DNA of 64,000 nt from Cheiracanthium punctorium. Lineage: Eukaryota; Arthropoda; Arachnida; Araneae; Cheiracanthiidae. The stretch is taken from positions 620,001 to 684,000 of the forward strand of contig JAWZYV010002500.1 of NCBI GenBank assembly GCA_038373885.1, read 5' to 3'. Every line of letters starts with the position of its first letter. Within the stretch, counting starts at the first letter, position 1. Positions 10,500 to 20,799 of the stretch are shown in pieces. A program made the position numbers and the translations under genes. Under the pieces are notes generated by a model that saw nothing but the letters and a program-made list of their open reading frames with translations, ran no database searches and had not been told where the DNA came from.

Positions 10500-11749
10500 A
10501 ACATCGAGCCGCTAGGTGGCGTTGATCATGAAAACGAACGCCGAAAGGTGACGTTATGAATGGTATGATTGGGTCGGTCCTCGCATCCAAAAGCACCTTC
10601 TTCCGTGGATCGCAAAAAAAGCGGATTATCACGTTGACTGCTCCCACAGACTGCAGCGCGACCGGATTACGGTGCACATTTTCGGTTTTCGGGCGAGTGC
10701 ACTTTCACCTGTGAGCCCTTTTTTAATACCCGCGACTCACACATGTGGGCATCTACGAACCCGCATGCCTTACGTCCTCATTCACTCCAGTGGCGGTTCT
10801 CCTGAAATGTTTGGACAGGAATCTTCCATGATCATTTAGTTGGCCCATACCGGGAACATCGTGATTCTATCGGGCCTGCTTGTGCACTCCGATGAGTCAT
10901 CCAAAGAGGCCTACGGATGCTCACTTATTGGTTCCAACACTTAGAAGCGTCATCTAACGGACGAATCTAACCAATGAGGAAACGTCTGAAGGGCTCTTTC
11001 GGAGTGCACAAGCAGGCCCGATAGAATCACGATTGCCTCGTCCATACCTCCTGCCACACCATCTAGACTGCGAATCGTATCACACATTCCTACGAGAAGT
11101 GTTAACGGAACTGCTGTAACCGTTTCCAACATCTATCAGATCGAGAATGTGTTTCCAACATGACGGAGCGGCAGCACACTTCAGCTTGAATCTGCGGAGC
11201 ACTTTACATGCAACGTTCCCAGGGCGATGGATAGGCCGAGGAGGTCCTATAGCTTGGCCATCACGATCACCGGATCTCTCGTGTTTTGATTTTTTTCCTG
11301 TAGGCCATATGAAAGCCCTAATCTGCGACTGCACCAATGAAACCGATATGGATCTATAGCCAGGCTCGCCGTTGGTGCTATCAATATTCGGGAAATGCCT
11401 GGCATCTTCGCAAATGTTTGTCAATACTTGTTCCGAATGTGTTAAGCCTGCATTACAGCTGGCAGACGTTGTTTTGAGCAATTTCATTGAGCATGCACAG
11501 TGCATCCATTCCATTACTGTTAATACAATATTTTCAGAAGTTCTTCTTTCATTCTTGTGTTGATTCTTTAAAAGTGCCAATGGAAAACTACCTTTTAACT
11601 TCTCACCACTTGTGTTCCGACCAACCTTTTACACCATTTACAACGCCCCCTGGCGGCTCGCCCCTAACTTTCTGTGATGAAATTTTCACGTGTAGATGCG
11701 TTTTTCTATGACCCCATAAAGTTTTGGTCACTTTTTCGGACTCATCCTG
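10500..11749 (+). mobile_element. decayed mariner-like element (DUF4817-type), 5' end lost
   Basis: The right terminus reads inward from 11749 as CAGGATGAGTCCGAAAAAG and extends to CGAGCCGCCAGGGGGCGTTG near 11645. The left side has only the inner part of that repeat (CGAGCCGCTAGGTGGCGTTG near 10505), so the outermost bases of the left end are missing or diverged. The interior holds the transposase fossil at 10800-11370. The block is clearly more GC-rich than the array it interrupts. Confidence 0.75.
10800..11370 (+). pseudogene. DDE transposase fossil, mariner-like
   Basis: Family role: cut-and-paste transposase with a D,D,D/E catalytic core. The clearest segment is 11147-11359, reading CFQHDGAAAHFS, GRWIGRGGPIAW and SRSPDLSCFDFF, which correspond to the second and third catalytic-acidic regions of this mariner-like group. 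Upstream, 11030-11140 reads in shifted frames like the segment that precedes the QHDGA motif. The N-terminal helix-turn-helix and first catalytic region are not found. A 33-bp perfect inverted repeat (10860-10892 and 10999-11031) cuts across the reading frame, so this copy was rearranged as well as frameshifted. It cannot encode an active enzyme. Confidence 0.8.
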
Positions 11750-11754
11750 AATTC

Positions 11755-12320
11755 TATTTTTAAGTATATCTTGCAACCAAACCTACGCAAAATGAATTTG
11801 TGAGTTTCTTTAAATTTATCCTATAAAAAATTTCCTTTTAATCATATTTTACCAACTGAAAAGCAATATGAAACAGAACTTCTCATGCCAACTTGACTTA
11901 CAAAACCAAATATATGCATTCATCTGACTTAAATTTATCAAAAAAATTTTTTTTTAATCTATGTACATAAATTTTAACAACTATTTTTAAATTAATGCTC
12001 ACAGAAAAGCAGTCTACATACATAAGTTGAAATAATGAAGTTCGTTACACAAATTTAATTTACAAATTTTAGATTAATCATGTGTATACTACACTCAGTG
12101 CTATACATTAATACGCGTTATCAGGCCATTGTCATAAACCTTTTGAATTATTTATTTATTTATTATATCGAGATTTACTGATTTATGTAAGAATATTTTA
12201 TACACATACAGTCCAATAACACAATTTCTCACATACATCTGTTTACAAATAATACATTAAACATCCGTGCAACACTCATGCACGTACCGACAACATTTTC
12301 GTATACCATTTCTTTTAATA
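11755..12320 (+). repeat. upstream part of tandem array unit 4, with a doubled sub-repeat
   Basis: Two related segments follow each other here. One starts near 12020 (CATAAGTTGAAATAATGAAG, then ATTAATCATGTGTATAC) and the other near 12200 (CAGTCCAATAACACAATTTC). Both match the single segment before units 1 and 3. This indicates an inner repeat of about 170 bp in this copy of the unit. Confidence 0.55.
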
Positions 12321-12327
12321 TATAAAT

Positions 12328-12985
12328 CTACCCGACGAAACATTGAACATATTAACAACTGTGTGTGGCTGATGGAACAGCAATTAGTCTCCCGAATTAC
12401 ACGAAGCAGTAATTTTTCATTGCAAGCATGTCCCAGTCATAAATATTTCTTCTTTTTCTCCTCTATTTCTTCATCCTTAGTGCTTTGAATTATCGTTGCA
12501 CTCCCAATTACGTCTGATGCAGGTAAAAGCTTTTTTTTTATATCGTTAAGTATTTATATTGTGACTTATTTTCAAAAGGAAATGCGTAATTTGTGAATCT
12601 TGTTTCCTGATTGTTAGTGATGTGTTATTTCGCGTTTTGACGTTACTAGGATGAACAGGAACCAATAAGAGTTCTACTAAGATATAACTCGTTCGCTTTT
12701 ACATATAGTATACAAATAAATACATCTTTATGTAATGGAAATCCATTTTAGTGCTAAAGGAGAGTTTATTTTGAAGGTAGTATTTATCGATTTTCTCTTG
12801 TTTCGAAAAACAAGAAACTAATATAAATAACAGTAACTAACTATTAGTTGTTTTTGAAAGAAGATCATAAATCACGAGTTGTATAAATGTAACTAAACTA
12901 ATTTGATAAAGACATATTGAACATTTAAGCCTAAAATTTTACAGGATGTTATACATTTTAATTTAAAATCTCTAGTTTTAAGTAT
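12328..12985 (+). repeat. tandem array unit 4 (core 12328-12838)
   Basis: The core repeats CATATTAACAACTGTGTG, CCGAATTACACGAAGCAG, TTTCATTGCAAGCATGTCC, TGAATCTTGTTTCC, GTTAGTGATGTGTTATTTCG and GACGTTACTAGG. It then has the tail hairpin TTCTCTTGTTTCG and AACAAGAAAC. The following GATGTTATACATTTT and GTTTTAAGTATTA match the region after unit 1. The unit is then cut by about 4.2 kb of nested transposons and (TA)n, and its continuation appears near 17215. Confidence 0.75.
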
Positions 12986-13009
12986 TATATATATATATAT
13001 ATATAAATA

Positions 13010-13813
13010 CAGTGGAACCCCGGTGTATCGTTCCCGCTTTCATCGTTTTCCCGTATTGATCGTTTTATTTCTATGGTCCCTGCACAAACTGTATTCAAAT
13101 AACGTTAACAAAACCCGCATTTATCGTTCGTCAAAAATTCGCTTTCCCGCGTTCATCGTTGTAAAATGTTTCTTCTGACAAAAATGAAATTGAAGATGAA
13201 GTGGATCAATATGGCTTACAAATCTAATTACTTCCTGGTATGATATCTTGGGTTGATGATGGTATAGGTGAGGAGTTCTTATATCTAGCAGGGACGAGTA
13301 TGGTGTGAAATATAGTGATTATATTTCCATTGATTTAGCAATTTGCGGTATCCTAAGAATGGAAGAAATGTGACGCAAAAAATGAAAATAATCGCGAAGG
13401 GGCCGAGAATAATATTCATGCCTATGAGACAGAGCCAACACTAGTGCCTAGTTTATCCTACGCAATAACGGTATTTGAAATTGTATAACTTTTATATACA
13501 AAGATGAATACACATAAAAAAGAAAATAAAATGTAAATCTTGAAAATTTTGTTTAATTAAAAGATTAATGGAAAACCCAGTGTAAAATTACGGATTTTTA
13601 AAAAATAAGTATCACTTAATTTCTACACAAGTTCAATTTGTTTCTTTTACAGTTTGGTAGCAAATTTAGTTCTTTTGGTGTACTTTATACATTGTGTGTA
13701 TTCATAAATACTGTTTTCTTCATATTTTGACTTTAACCCGTATTCGTCGTTTCCCCGCATGCATCGTTTTTTACTATGCACCCTTTGAAAAATGATAGAT
13801 CGAGGTTCTACTG
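13010..13813 (+). mobile_element. pogo/Tigger-like element remnant
   Basis: The termini are inverted: CAGTGGAACCCCGGTGTATC at the left, and CAGTAGAACCTCGATCTATC reading in from the right. Both are flanked by TA, the pogo/Tigger pattern. At 804 bp this is a deletion derivative. Around 13190-13480 the plus strand reads like a decayed pogo transposase tail: an acidic stretch, then EPTLVPSLSYAITVFEIV, with stops between. Confidence 0.8.
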
Positions 13814-13814
13814 T

Positions 13815-13823
13815 ATGTATATA

Positions 13824-13907
<84 letters not shown>
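13815..13907. repeat. (TA)n microsatellite
   Basis: Almost pure TA dinucleotide with a few C interruptions, joining the pogo-like element to the LTR-like block. Confidence 0.95.
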
Positions 13908-13910
<3 letters not shown>

Positions 13911-14474
13911 CATTACAATTCAAAAACCCATAAAAATTCCATATTTCTAGAACTACACAGTTTAATTCAGTTGGAACAAAGAAATCAGCTTTTAAAAACT
14001 GCAATTACTACATGGTCCCTTGTAATTCCTTTTTAATTTTTTAGACGGTCCCGGCAGCCAGCCACAAAGGCGTCTTAAAAATCATAACAGACCTTGTAAA
14101 ACTGCTCCCCAGTTTCTGGGATCGGCCAATAATTGCAGCACATTTTGATCACGTGACACGACCTCAAAAGTTATTAAAATGGGATGCATCAGCCCAGGAG
14201 CGGATCTTCCGCGTGCCAACTACCAAGAAAAGATGTATCGAATCACCAATAAAATGCTGTAATCATAGTTTGGACTCCGACTCTTTTCATCCATCGGCAC
14301 CCGTAAAGCGTGCCCAAGGATTTTCACCGAGCGCTCCCGACGTTTGCGGTCCAGCGACGACCGACCAGGATACCTCCGAGTCCCGAGCAACCTATACAAG
14401 ACCGAGAATGGGTCTCAACACCCTCGCCTTCCCTCCGGTTCACGACTACAAACTTTCCCGTAGGCGCCTAATGT

Positions 14475-14478
<4 letters not shown>
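13906..14478. mobile_element. possible solo LTR embedded in (TA)n
   Basis: The block is more GC-rich than its flanks, starts TATAACATTA and ends TAATGTTACA. If the left TA is a mutated TG, it has the TGTAACATTA...TAATGTTACA termini typical of LTRs. It is bounded by (TA)n on both sides, as expected for insertion in a TA tract. An AATAAA lies near 14249 on the plus strand. The 156-codon frame at 14153-14623 runs into the (TA)n tract and matches no protein I know, so I treat it as a by-product. Confidence 0.4.
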
Positions 14479-14514
<36 letters not shown>

Positions 14515-14595
14515 ACATATAATATATATATATAATATATATAATATATATATATATATATACACGCACACGCACACACATATATATATATATGT
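14479..14595. repeat. (TA)n microsatellite with (CA)n interruption
   Basis: TA dinucleotide tract with TAA variants and a short CACACGCACACAC segment. Confidence 0.95.
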
Positions 14596-14639
14596 ACATT
14601 TATGTATATTTATAGCGTTGTAACCCTATTAACTTTTGA

Positions 14640-14990
14640 TTAAATTGCGTTGTGTTTTAAACCTTCTCATATGAAAACCTTAAATAACGTAAGCCAGGTT
14701 CCTTATGGTCAGCTAAAAACATTAAAATAATCACAAATTAACCACCCACTCATAAGAACCAATTGAAATGTCACTAATAAAACCTTTTATTCGGGAAACA
14801 TCTTTCATAAATGTACTACAAAAGAAAAATAAGATAACATCTCTCTCGCAGCTTCCGAACGGATCCGGTAACAGTTCTATGTCACCCACTGTGTGTAGTA
14901 TATTAGTAACAAAGCGGAGAATAAGAGCACTCAATTAAAGCAAGATAATCTCTGCTCACAAGCGGGCCCTCTGACGTCTTGGAAGAATGC
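14640..14990 (-). mobile_element. possible 5' leader of an LTR retrotransposon (fragment)
   Basis: On the minus strand a TACTACACA string is followed by GTGGGTGACATAGAACTG and then CGGATCCGTTCGGAAG. This resembles the LTR end, primer site and leader of Gypsy-type elements, where GTGGTGACC-like strings follow the LTR. A 67-codon frame (14731-14934) spans it without a recognisable domain. The fragment is cut at its upstream side by the element at 15001. Confidence 0.22.
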
Positions 14991-15000
14991 AAAACTGCTA

Positions 15001-16449
15001 CCCAGACAGCACATAAGCTTAAATCAAGCTTGACATTTCCTTGAATTTGACGTATTAATACAAGCTTGACAGTTCAACTCATTTTAAGCTGGCAGCAAGC
15101 TTGCAGGAGTCAAGTTGAATTACCAAGCTTAAATACAGCTTGATTTAAGCTTGACAAGTGATACTAGCTTATTGATTTTAGCTTTCAAACTGCGCAGTGG
15201 TGGCGCCATCTGTGAAAGAGAATGGACATTAATTGTCTAGCGTCCTCAAATTTTCTGAAAGTTCGTAAAAGGTGTGTTTTATTTTATTACCAGTGCCATA
15301 TTACCGGCAAGGCAAACGGTGCAACTGCCCAGGGCCTACAGATTTTAGGGCCCAAAAATCTTACATCTTACACTTTTGTAGTTTTAAAATAAAATTACAA
15401 AGGATAAAAAAAAATCAGAAGTTAAATATTTTTTTTTAATTACAAAGTATGAACAATGAAAATAATTCAAATTTACATTTGTATAAATTAATTTAAACTT
15501 ATTTTTAATTCTTCGAAATGCTCTATATCGATATCGCATACCAATATGCAGGAAAATAACTAACCACATTTGTAAAGAGAATTTTTAGCGTTAAAAAATA
15601 GCAAAATATTTCAATTATTTTAAGAAATATTTACAAAAATGACTAAAGTGTTTGTATTCCATGCATGTTAGCAACTGTGATATAGCATTTCGAAGTAACG
15701 TTTAACTATCTGTTTCTTTGATTTCAGATTACTTAACACAAAATTTGTGTTAAGTAAGTAAACCCATTCTATATTTCCAAATATGACTATTCTTCAAAAT
15801 AAAATACCATTATACTACGAAATTGATTTCAAAATCAGTCGTTTGTCTCGATTTTGGCCAGCAGTATTGCTCATGAGTGTTGCGGTACTGAAAGTTTTAA
15901 AACGTGTGCTGCTCTTAAGTTTATATTATGTTTATTTCCCTATTAGTAGAGTCTCTAAATCACACATAACATTATTTTAATTTTGATGCATCCCATGGAA
16001 AAATAAAAGAAACAAATAACACATCGCCCACTTATCAATCTGGCGAGAAAACAGCCTGATAAGTCACTTCAAACTTTAGTCATAACTGCACAGGGCTTAG
16101 TGGCTGAACAGGTAGCGTGCTGGATTGCTAACCCAAAGGTCCCGGGTTCTATTTCAGCCACGAACACTCGATGGAAACAGATTAAATTAAATTGAAATTT
16201 CATCGTAGAGGGGGAAAATGCGTGGACAAGTAATATATGTGGGGCGAGTCCGGCGCCCCGTGTATTTAGGAAAATTTTTTAAGCTTGAAATGTCAAACTT
16301 AATGCAAGCTGGGCAAGTGTAAACTAGAACACTTGATTCAAGCTTGCATTAAACTTACACGCTTGAAATTTTCAAGCTTAATTCAAGCTTATTCACTTGA
16401 TAAATCAAGCTTGCTGCAAGTTTGATGCAAGTTTGCTGTGCTGTCTGGG
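15001..16449. mobile_element. TIR element with iterated AAGCTTGA subterminal motifs
   Basis: Both ends read inward CCCAGACAGCACA and are flanked by TA. For about 150 bases inside each end, CAAGCTTGA/AAGCTTAA motifs recur in both orientations. No transposase frame is visible in 1449 bp, and a tRNA-type SINE is inserted near the right side. Subterminal iterated motifs are common binding sites for a transposase. TA flanks suggest mariner-type insertion, but the superfamily is not established. Confidence 0.75.
16090..16270 (+). repeat. tRNA-derived SINE
   Basis: GGCTTAGTGGCTGAACAGG (A-box region near 16098) and GGGTTCTATTTC (B box, 16145-16155) are spaced as in a tRNA. Between them is AGCGTGCTGGATTGCTAACC, typical of arthropod tRNA SINE heads. 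The SINE sits inside the AAGCTTGA element, so it is a later insertion. I do not see a clean target duplication. Confidence 0.75.
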
Positions 16450-16451
16450 TA

Positions 16452-17000
16452 TTGTGAGAAGCTGGAATAAGAGAACGCCGTTCACTCGCAGAAAGTTCAA
16501 ATCCCAGGGCAGACCTGGTGGTACTTTCTCGATGAGCTTAGATCTTTCATAGAACAGGCAACCAGTCAGACATTTCGGAAAAGGGATCTTAGTCCCTATC
16601 AAAGTATTACTCTTGTTTAGTTTGTTATGTTTCTCGGCGTGTTCCAGTAATATGACCTAATGTGGGCGGACATACTGTCTGGTAAAATGATTCATCGACT
16701 AAAGAAACTCCAATACCAGGTCCTAGTCATCATAGCAGCCCTTCACACGTTTTTAAAATGCGTGTCTCATTACATTATTTAATATATAGCTGCGTTTATT
16801 GTAGGCCACAAATTTTGAATTATAATTTTGAAATATTCCATTTTACTGTATGTGTGTGTTTTTAAAATTTTGATAAAATAAATTATGCACACTATATGAT
16901 TGTGAAGCTTATTTTATATATGTATAGTCATAATTACTTTTTAATCCTTTATTTTCCGACAAAAAACAATTTACAATTATTTTCAAATCAATGCTCATTT
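16452..17000. other. no recognisable feature
   Basis: The 65-codon frame on the minus strand at 16405-16602 overlaps the end of the TIR element and is not a gene. The rest is AT-rich. Confidence 0.45.
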
Positions 17001-17004
17001 TGCT

Positions 17005-17218
17005 CTTGGGTAAGGGTAAAATGATCCTTTTAACTGTTTTTCAAAATTCTATTTTTTTCGTTACACAATTTGGGTTTAAAATATTATTAAAATATGATGA
17101 TTATGATGAAAAATATAGTTTAAAAAATTATGGCAAACTACCAAAGTTTTCTTTTATATTGATGTAATTTTATGCAAGTTTTCCCCCTTAAGGGGATTAT
17201 TTTGAGCCACCTTCCCCT
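17005..17218. mobile_element. possible small MITE
   Basis: GGTAAGGGTAAAATGATCC near 17010 is matched in inverted orientation by GGAAGGTGGCTCAAAATAATC read in from 17215. The match is imperfect, so this is only a candidate. Confidence 0.35.
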
Positions 17219-17400
17219 ACACATATATACCACCAGACGTACGAAAATACAGCCTTACTTTCCCGTAAATTAAATCAATAAAAATATCCCTATTCATCAT
17301 ATTTTGTCGACTATAGGAAGCAAAGTTCCATGTTAGTTTGTCATACAAAATAAAATATATACGTACAAGTAACATCAAACATCAAGTAAAACAAGTTAAC
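17215..17400 (+). repeat. resumption of tandem array unit 4
   Basis: ACCACCAGACGTACG, followed by CGTAAATTAAATCAATAAAAATATCCCTATTCATCAT, aligns with the post-core part of unit 1 (ACAACCAGGCAGG, then AATAAAAATATTTTTATTCATCAT near 7000-7075) and of unit 5 near 18530. This marks where the array resumes after the nested insertions. Confidence 0.6.
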
Positions 17401-17549
17401 ACAATCAAGTAACACAAACATAATTCAATAAGAGATTTTTTTCTATTGGACTTCAAAACAAATGTATGAAAATAATTCTTTTATCTATATACACAAGAAT
17501 TTACTTAATAAATCCATGTACGTAAATTATTAAATAAATTTTTTTTATT

Positions 17550-18600
17550 CAACTGTCACAAAAATATTCTATATACGTAAGCTCAAACAGTGAGTTCTGA
17601 TACATAAATTTATTTTAAAAATTACGTATCATCACGTGTACCACACTCATTAAAATTCTCAAATTCGCTTTATCGGACCATTGTCATAAAACTATTTTTA
17701 CTTATCTATCTGATTTAAGTAAGAATATTATGCAATCACAAATTCCAATAATGCAGTTTCTTACATAACCTTGTCTTATAAACAATGTATTAATCATATA
17801 TTTCACACAATTTATTACTTTAATACACATCATTATAACTATTTTCATATAACTTTTTTTTCCATAACTCGATCTATCTAACAAAACATTAAACACATTA
17901 ACATTCGTGTGGAGGGTGACTTGAACAGCAATTAGTCTCCCGAATTACACGAAGCAGGAATTTTTCATTGCGAGCTTGTTCTAGTTATAAATATATTTCT
18001 CCCTTTTTTTTCCTGCTTTTTCTTCGGTTCTAAGTGCCCCAAATTATCGTTTCGATCACGGTCTGATGCAGATAGATCTTTTTTTTTTTTTGTATCATTA
18101 TAAATATTTAGAGTGCGGCTTATTTCCAAAAGGGAAAGCATAATTGGTGAGTCCTGTTTTCCGATTGCTAGTGATGTGTTATTTCGGGATTAAACGTTAC
18201 TGGGATGAAGAGAAACCAATTAGAGTTCTCCCAAATTGTTTTATTCCCTTCCCCAGATAGTGTACATGTACATAAATGCATTTAAATGTGAAACTTCTTT
18301 ATATTGCAATGAAAAGCTTATTTTTGTAGTATTTATTGATTTTCTCTTGCTTTAGAACAGTAAGAAACGCAAGAAACCCATCATTATATATTTCCGAATA
18401 AAAAATATAAATCTTTGCTTGTATAGCTGTGTATAACTTAATTTAGTAAAAAAGTATTGAACGCATGTCTTATAACTTAAATAACATTATTCATTTTAAC
18501 TTAAAAATATTCTGGTTTTAAGTGTTTCTTACAACCAGACGTATGAATTATGTATTTATATTTTCCTGTAAATTCAATATCCAGTAAAAATTTTCCTGTT
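17550..18600 (+). repeat. tandem array unit 5 (core 17878-18391)
   Basis: Two upstream sub-repeats (from about 17570 and 17727) precede a core with ACACATTAACATTCGTGTG, CCCGAATTACACGAAGCAGG, GATCACGGTCTGATGCAGAT, ATTGGTGAGTCCTGTTTTCC, TGCTAGTGATGTGTTATTTC and GGATTAAACGTTACTGG. The tail hairpin (TCTCTTGCTTTAG and AGAAACGCAAGA) is followed by the ACAACCAGACGTATG segment. Together with unit 3 this is one of the best preserved copies. Confidence 0.75.
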
Positions 18601-18959
18601 TATCAGATTACTTAAACAGCAATTTTCTTCTCTCTGCACTAAACTTCCATTAAAACTTTATTTTAAAATATACAATCAAAAAATAATATTGTACTATAAT
18701 AATCACTTATTTTCTACCACAATATAAATTGATGTATTGAAATTATAATAAAATACTTCTTTTTTTAATTTATCTTCCCACTAAAAGCAATAAAGGAAAC
18801 TCTGCAGTCTTTCTTTTAATTAGTTACTTAAAAAAATCTCGACTGTTTATCGTATTTTTAAATGAACACTACTTTATATATATCTAGACTTCTTGGTTTT
18901 AAATATATTTCTATATAAATCTTTTACGTGTAATATATGCAGTTCCTAACCTTACTATA

Positions 18960-19500
18960 ATTTATGAGTCATTACATAAAAGTTTTGCATGTGTAGATTA
19001 ATATGACTAACTATTAAACTAATAACCGCATTTTTACATTCAGTTGCATTCAGTGCTACATTAGTCTTCGGAAATAGATGAAGCGGTAATTTTTAACTAC
19101 AAACTTTTGTTATAGTTATAAATATTTTTCTTTTTCCTATTTTTTTTTTTTTTTTTTGTGTGTGTGCATGTTTCCCGAATTATCGCCTTATTCCTATCAC
19201 GTTTGGTTACAGAGTTTTTTTTTTATCGTAAAATAATTATTGCAATGGATATTTTCAGAGAGAAAATCATAATTAGTAACATTTGTTTCCTTACTACAAC
19301 TGATGTTTTATTTTGGGAAAAATTCTTCGATCAGCAGGAACTAGTTAGAATTATCTTGAATTGTTCCATTTTCATCCCAAATGAAAAATCAGTTTGTAAG
19401 TACACCCATTACGTAGAAATATGTTTATGTTGGAGAATGGTATATTTCAGTATTTATTTTATTTCTCTAATTTTGAGAAAAAGAAATAAAGCCCTGTTAA
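18960..19500 (+). repeat. tandem array unit 6, most diverged
   Basis: Landmarks are degraded but in order: TTCGGAAATAGATGAAGCGG, ATAGTTATAAATATTTTTC, CGAATTATCGCCTTATTCC, ATCACGTTTGG, ATTTGTTTCCTTACTACAAC, TGATGTTTTATTTTGGG and AACTAGTTAGAATTATC. The 120-codon frame at 19158-19520 runs along this unit but has no counterpart in the other units, so it is not a gene. Confidence 0.55.
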
Positions 19501-19559
19501 CGGTTTACCAAGATGCATAGAACTGATTGATTGATGGGATTGTTTGAGTGAATCACTTT

Positions 19560-20420
19560 GCGGAGTGGGCTCTTTTCTCTAGTTTGACGAGTATAGACTG
19601 CGAGAATTTTTCTATGTGATCCTATGCCTTGCTGAAAGGCCGACTGTTAAATACGTTCCGATAGCGTTATGTGAATCAGTAAAGTTCAGTTTGCACTAGG
19701 GGAACATGTGGAAAGTATCGCTCTTGAACGTTTGCTGTTAGAAGGGCTGGTAATGTCGTTGGGCAACTCCGCTACAATTTCGTTTGGGAAATTGCCGATA
19801 TTTTGAAGAAATTTCTTTGAAGCTTGTGAATATGTGTCTTGAAACGTCTTTTCGGACAATTAATTGTACTGGCGAGAAACAAATAATTTTTCTCAGTATG
19901 GCGTTCTCTTTGGCTTCAAGGAACTTTAGTGCGTTTTCGCTGTGTACGCCCATGCAGGGTCTGCATAAGTGGCAATAGGCTGTATGCCAGATTTGTACAT
20001 CAGAAGTTTGTTCTGTTTTGATGCCTTGCTGGTGAAAATGAGGTTTTGTAGACTTTGGAAGGTAGCGGTATTTTGGCATCTGATGTTGGCAATGTTTTGT
20101 CTCCAAGTCAAATTTCTGTCTACTACAACACCTAAGTAGGGGGCATTACTTACCCACTCCAGCACTGAGTCATTTATCTGCAGGCTCAAGGGAAGGATGT
20201 TGTTACTGAAAGAGATCGCCTTGCATTTGTTGACATTGACTTTGATCTTCCAGTCTTTCATCCATTGCTCAATTGCGATCTTTCATCGAGCGGTAAGGCC
20301 GAATCTTTCCTCTAGATGATCTTTCAATGATCACAGTATCACCTGCATTGGGCGTAATGCTGTTAGCCGAAGAACTAGGGGTGTCGTTTACGTACAAGTT
20401 ACATAGGCTAAAAAAATGCA
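19560..20420 (-). pseudogene. non-LTR retrotransposon reverse transcriptase fossil (Jockey/R1-like)
   Basis: Family role: reverse transcription of LINE RNA at the target site. On the minus strand LYVNDTPSSSANSITPNAGDTVI (near 20405-20335) aligns with the LYINDIP...YADDTAI region of Jockey-like enzymes. The catalytic pair is damaged here (AGD in place of ADD). After a frameshift near 20275, WMKDWKIKVNVNKCKAISFS, APYLGVVVDRNLTW, LLMYKSGIQPIATYADPAWAY and AKTH follow, which is the thumb region of this family. A second frameshift leads to a tail with ILRKI near 19865. The 5' domains and RNase H are absent. Confidence 0.85.
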
Positions 20421-20519
20421 TGGACGTAACTGCGTAAGTTTTGAAGATAAATTATCCACGTTACTGGTTAGGTATCCATTTAAATATAACACAAATGAAA
20501 AGACAAGTATGAAATACAT

Positions 20520-20761
20520 ACTATATACTATATAGATAGTGTAACGAATCAGTGTAATGAATAAGTGAGCTGTAAAATAATGTAAAAATATATGTTTGGT
20601 ATTGTGTTATTTTTATATTCCAGTATCGTTCACAGCGCTCCATGCCTCTTCCACTCATATACCACATCCTCACAAACTTACAATAAGTTAGTCATTTCCT
20701 TCTACTAAAATAATCCTAGGAATAATTTATATGGCAAAACAACGTTTGCCGGGTAAGCTAG
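20520..20761 (+). mobile_element. 3' end of a Helitron-like or similar element
   Basis: ACAACGTTTGCCGGGTAAGC followed by CTAG (20758-20761) and T fits a Helitron-type end, with a weak stem (GTTT/AAGC) before it. It abuts a (TA)n tract, as does the copy at 50629. I could not locate its 5' TC end. Confidence 0.45.

Positions 20762-20790
<29 letters not shown>
20762..20790. repeat. (TA)n microsatellite
   Basis: TA dinucleotide tract immediately after the CTAG end. Confidence 0.95.
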
Positions 20791-20792
<2 letters not shown>

Positions 20793-20799
20793 ATCGTTA

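Noticed and set aside
11080..11580. 166-codon minus-strand frame
   Set aside because: It is the antisense of the mariner-like transposase fossil and adjoining sequence.
13647..14004. Frames encoding YIYIYI runs
   Set aside because: They are translations of (TA)n microsatellite.
14153..14623. 156-codon frame, the second-longest among the non-transposon frames
   Set aside because: It runs into a (TA)n tract, has no recognisable domain, and lies within a block with LTR-like ends.
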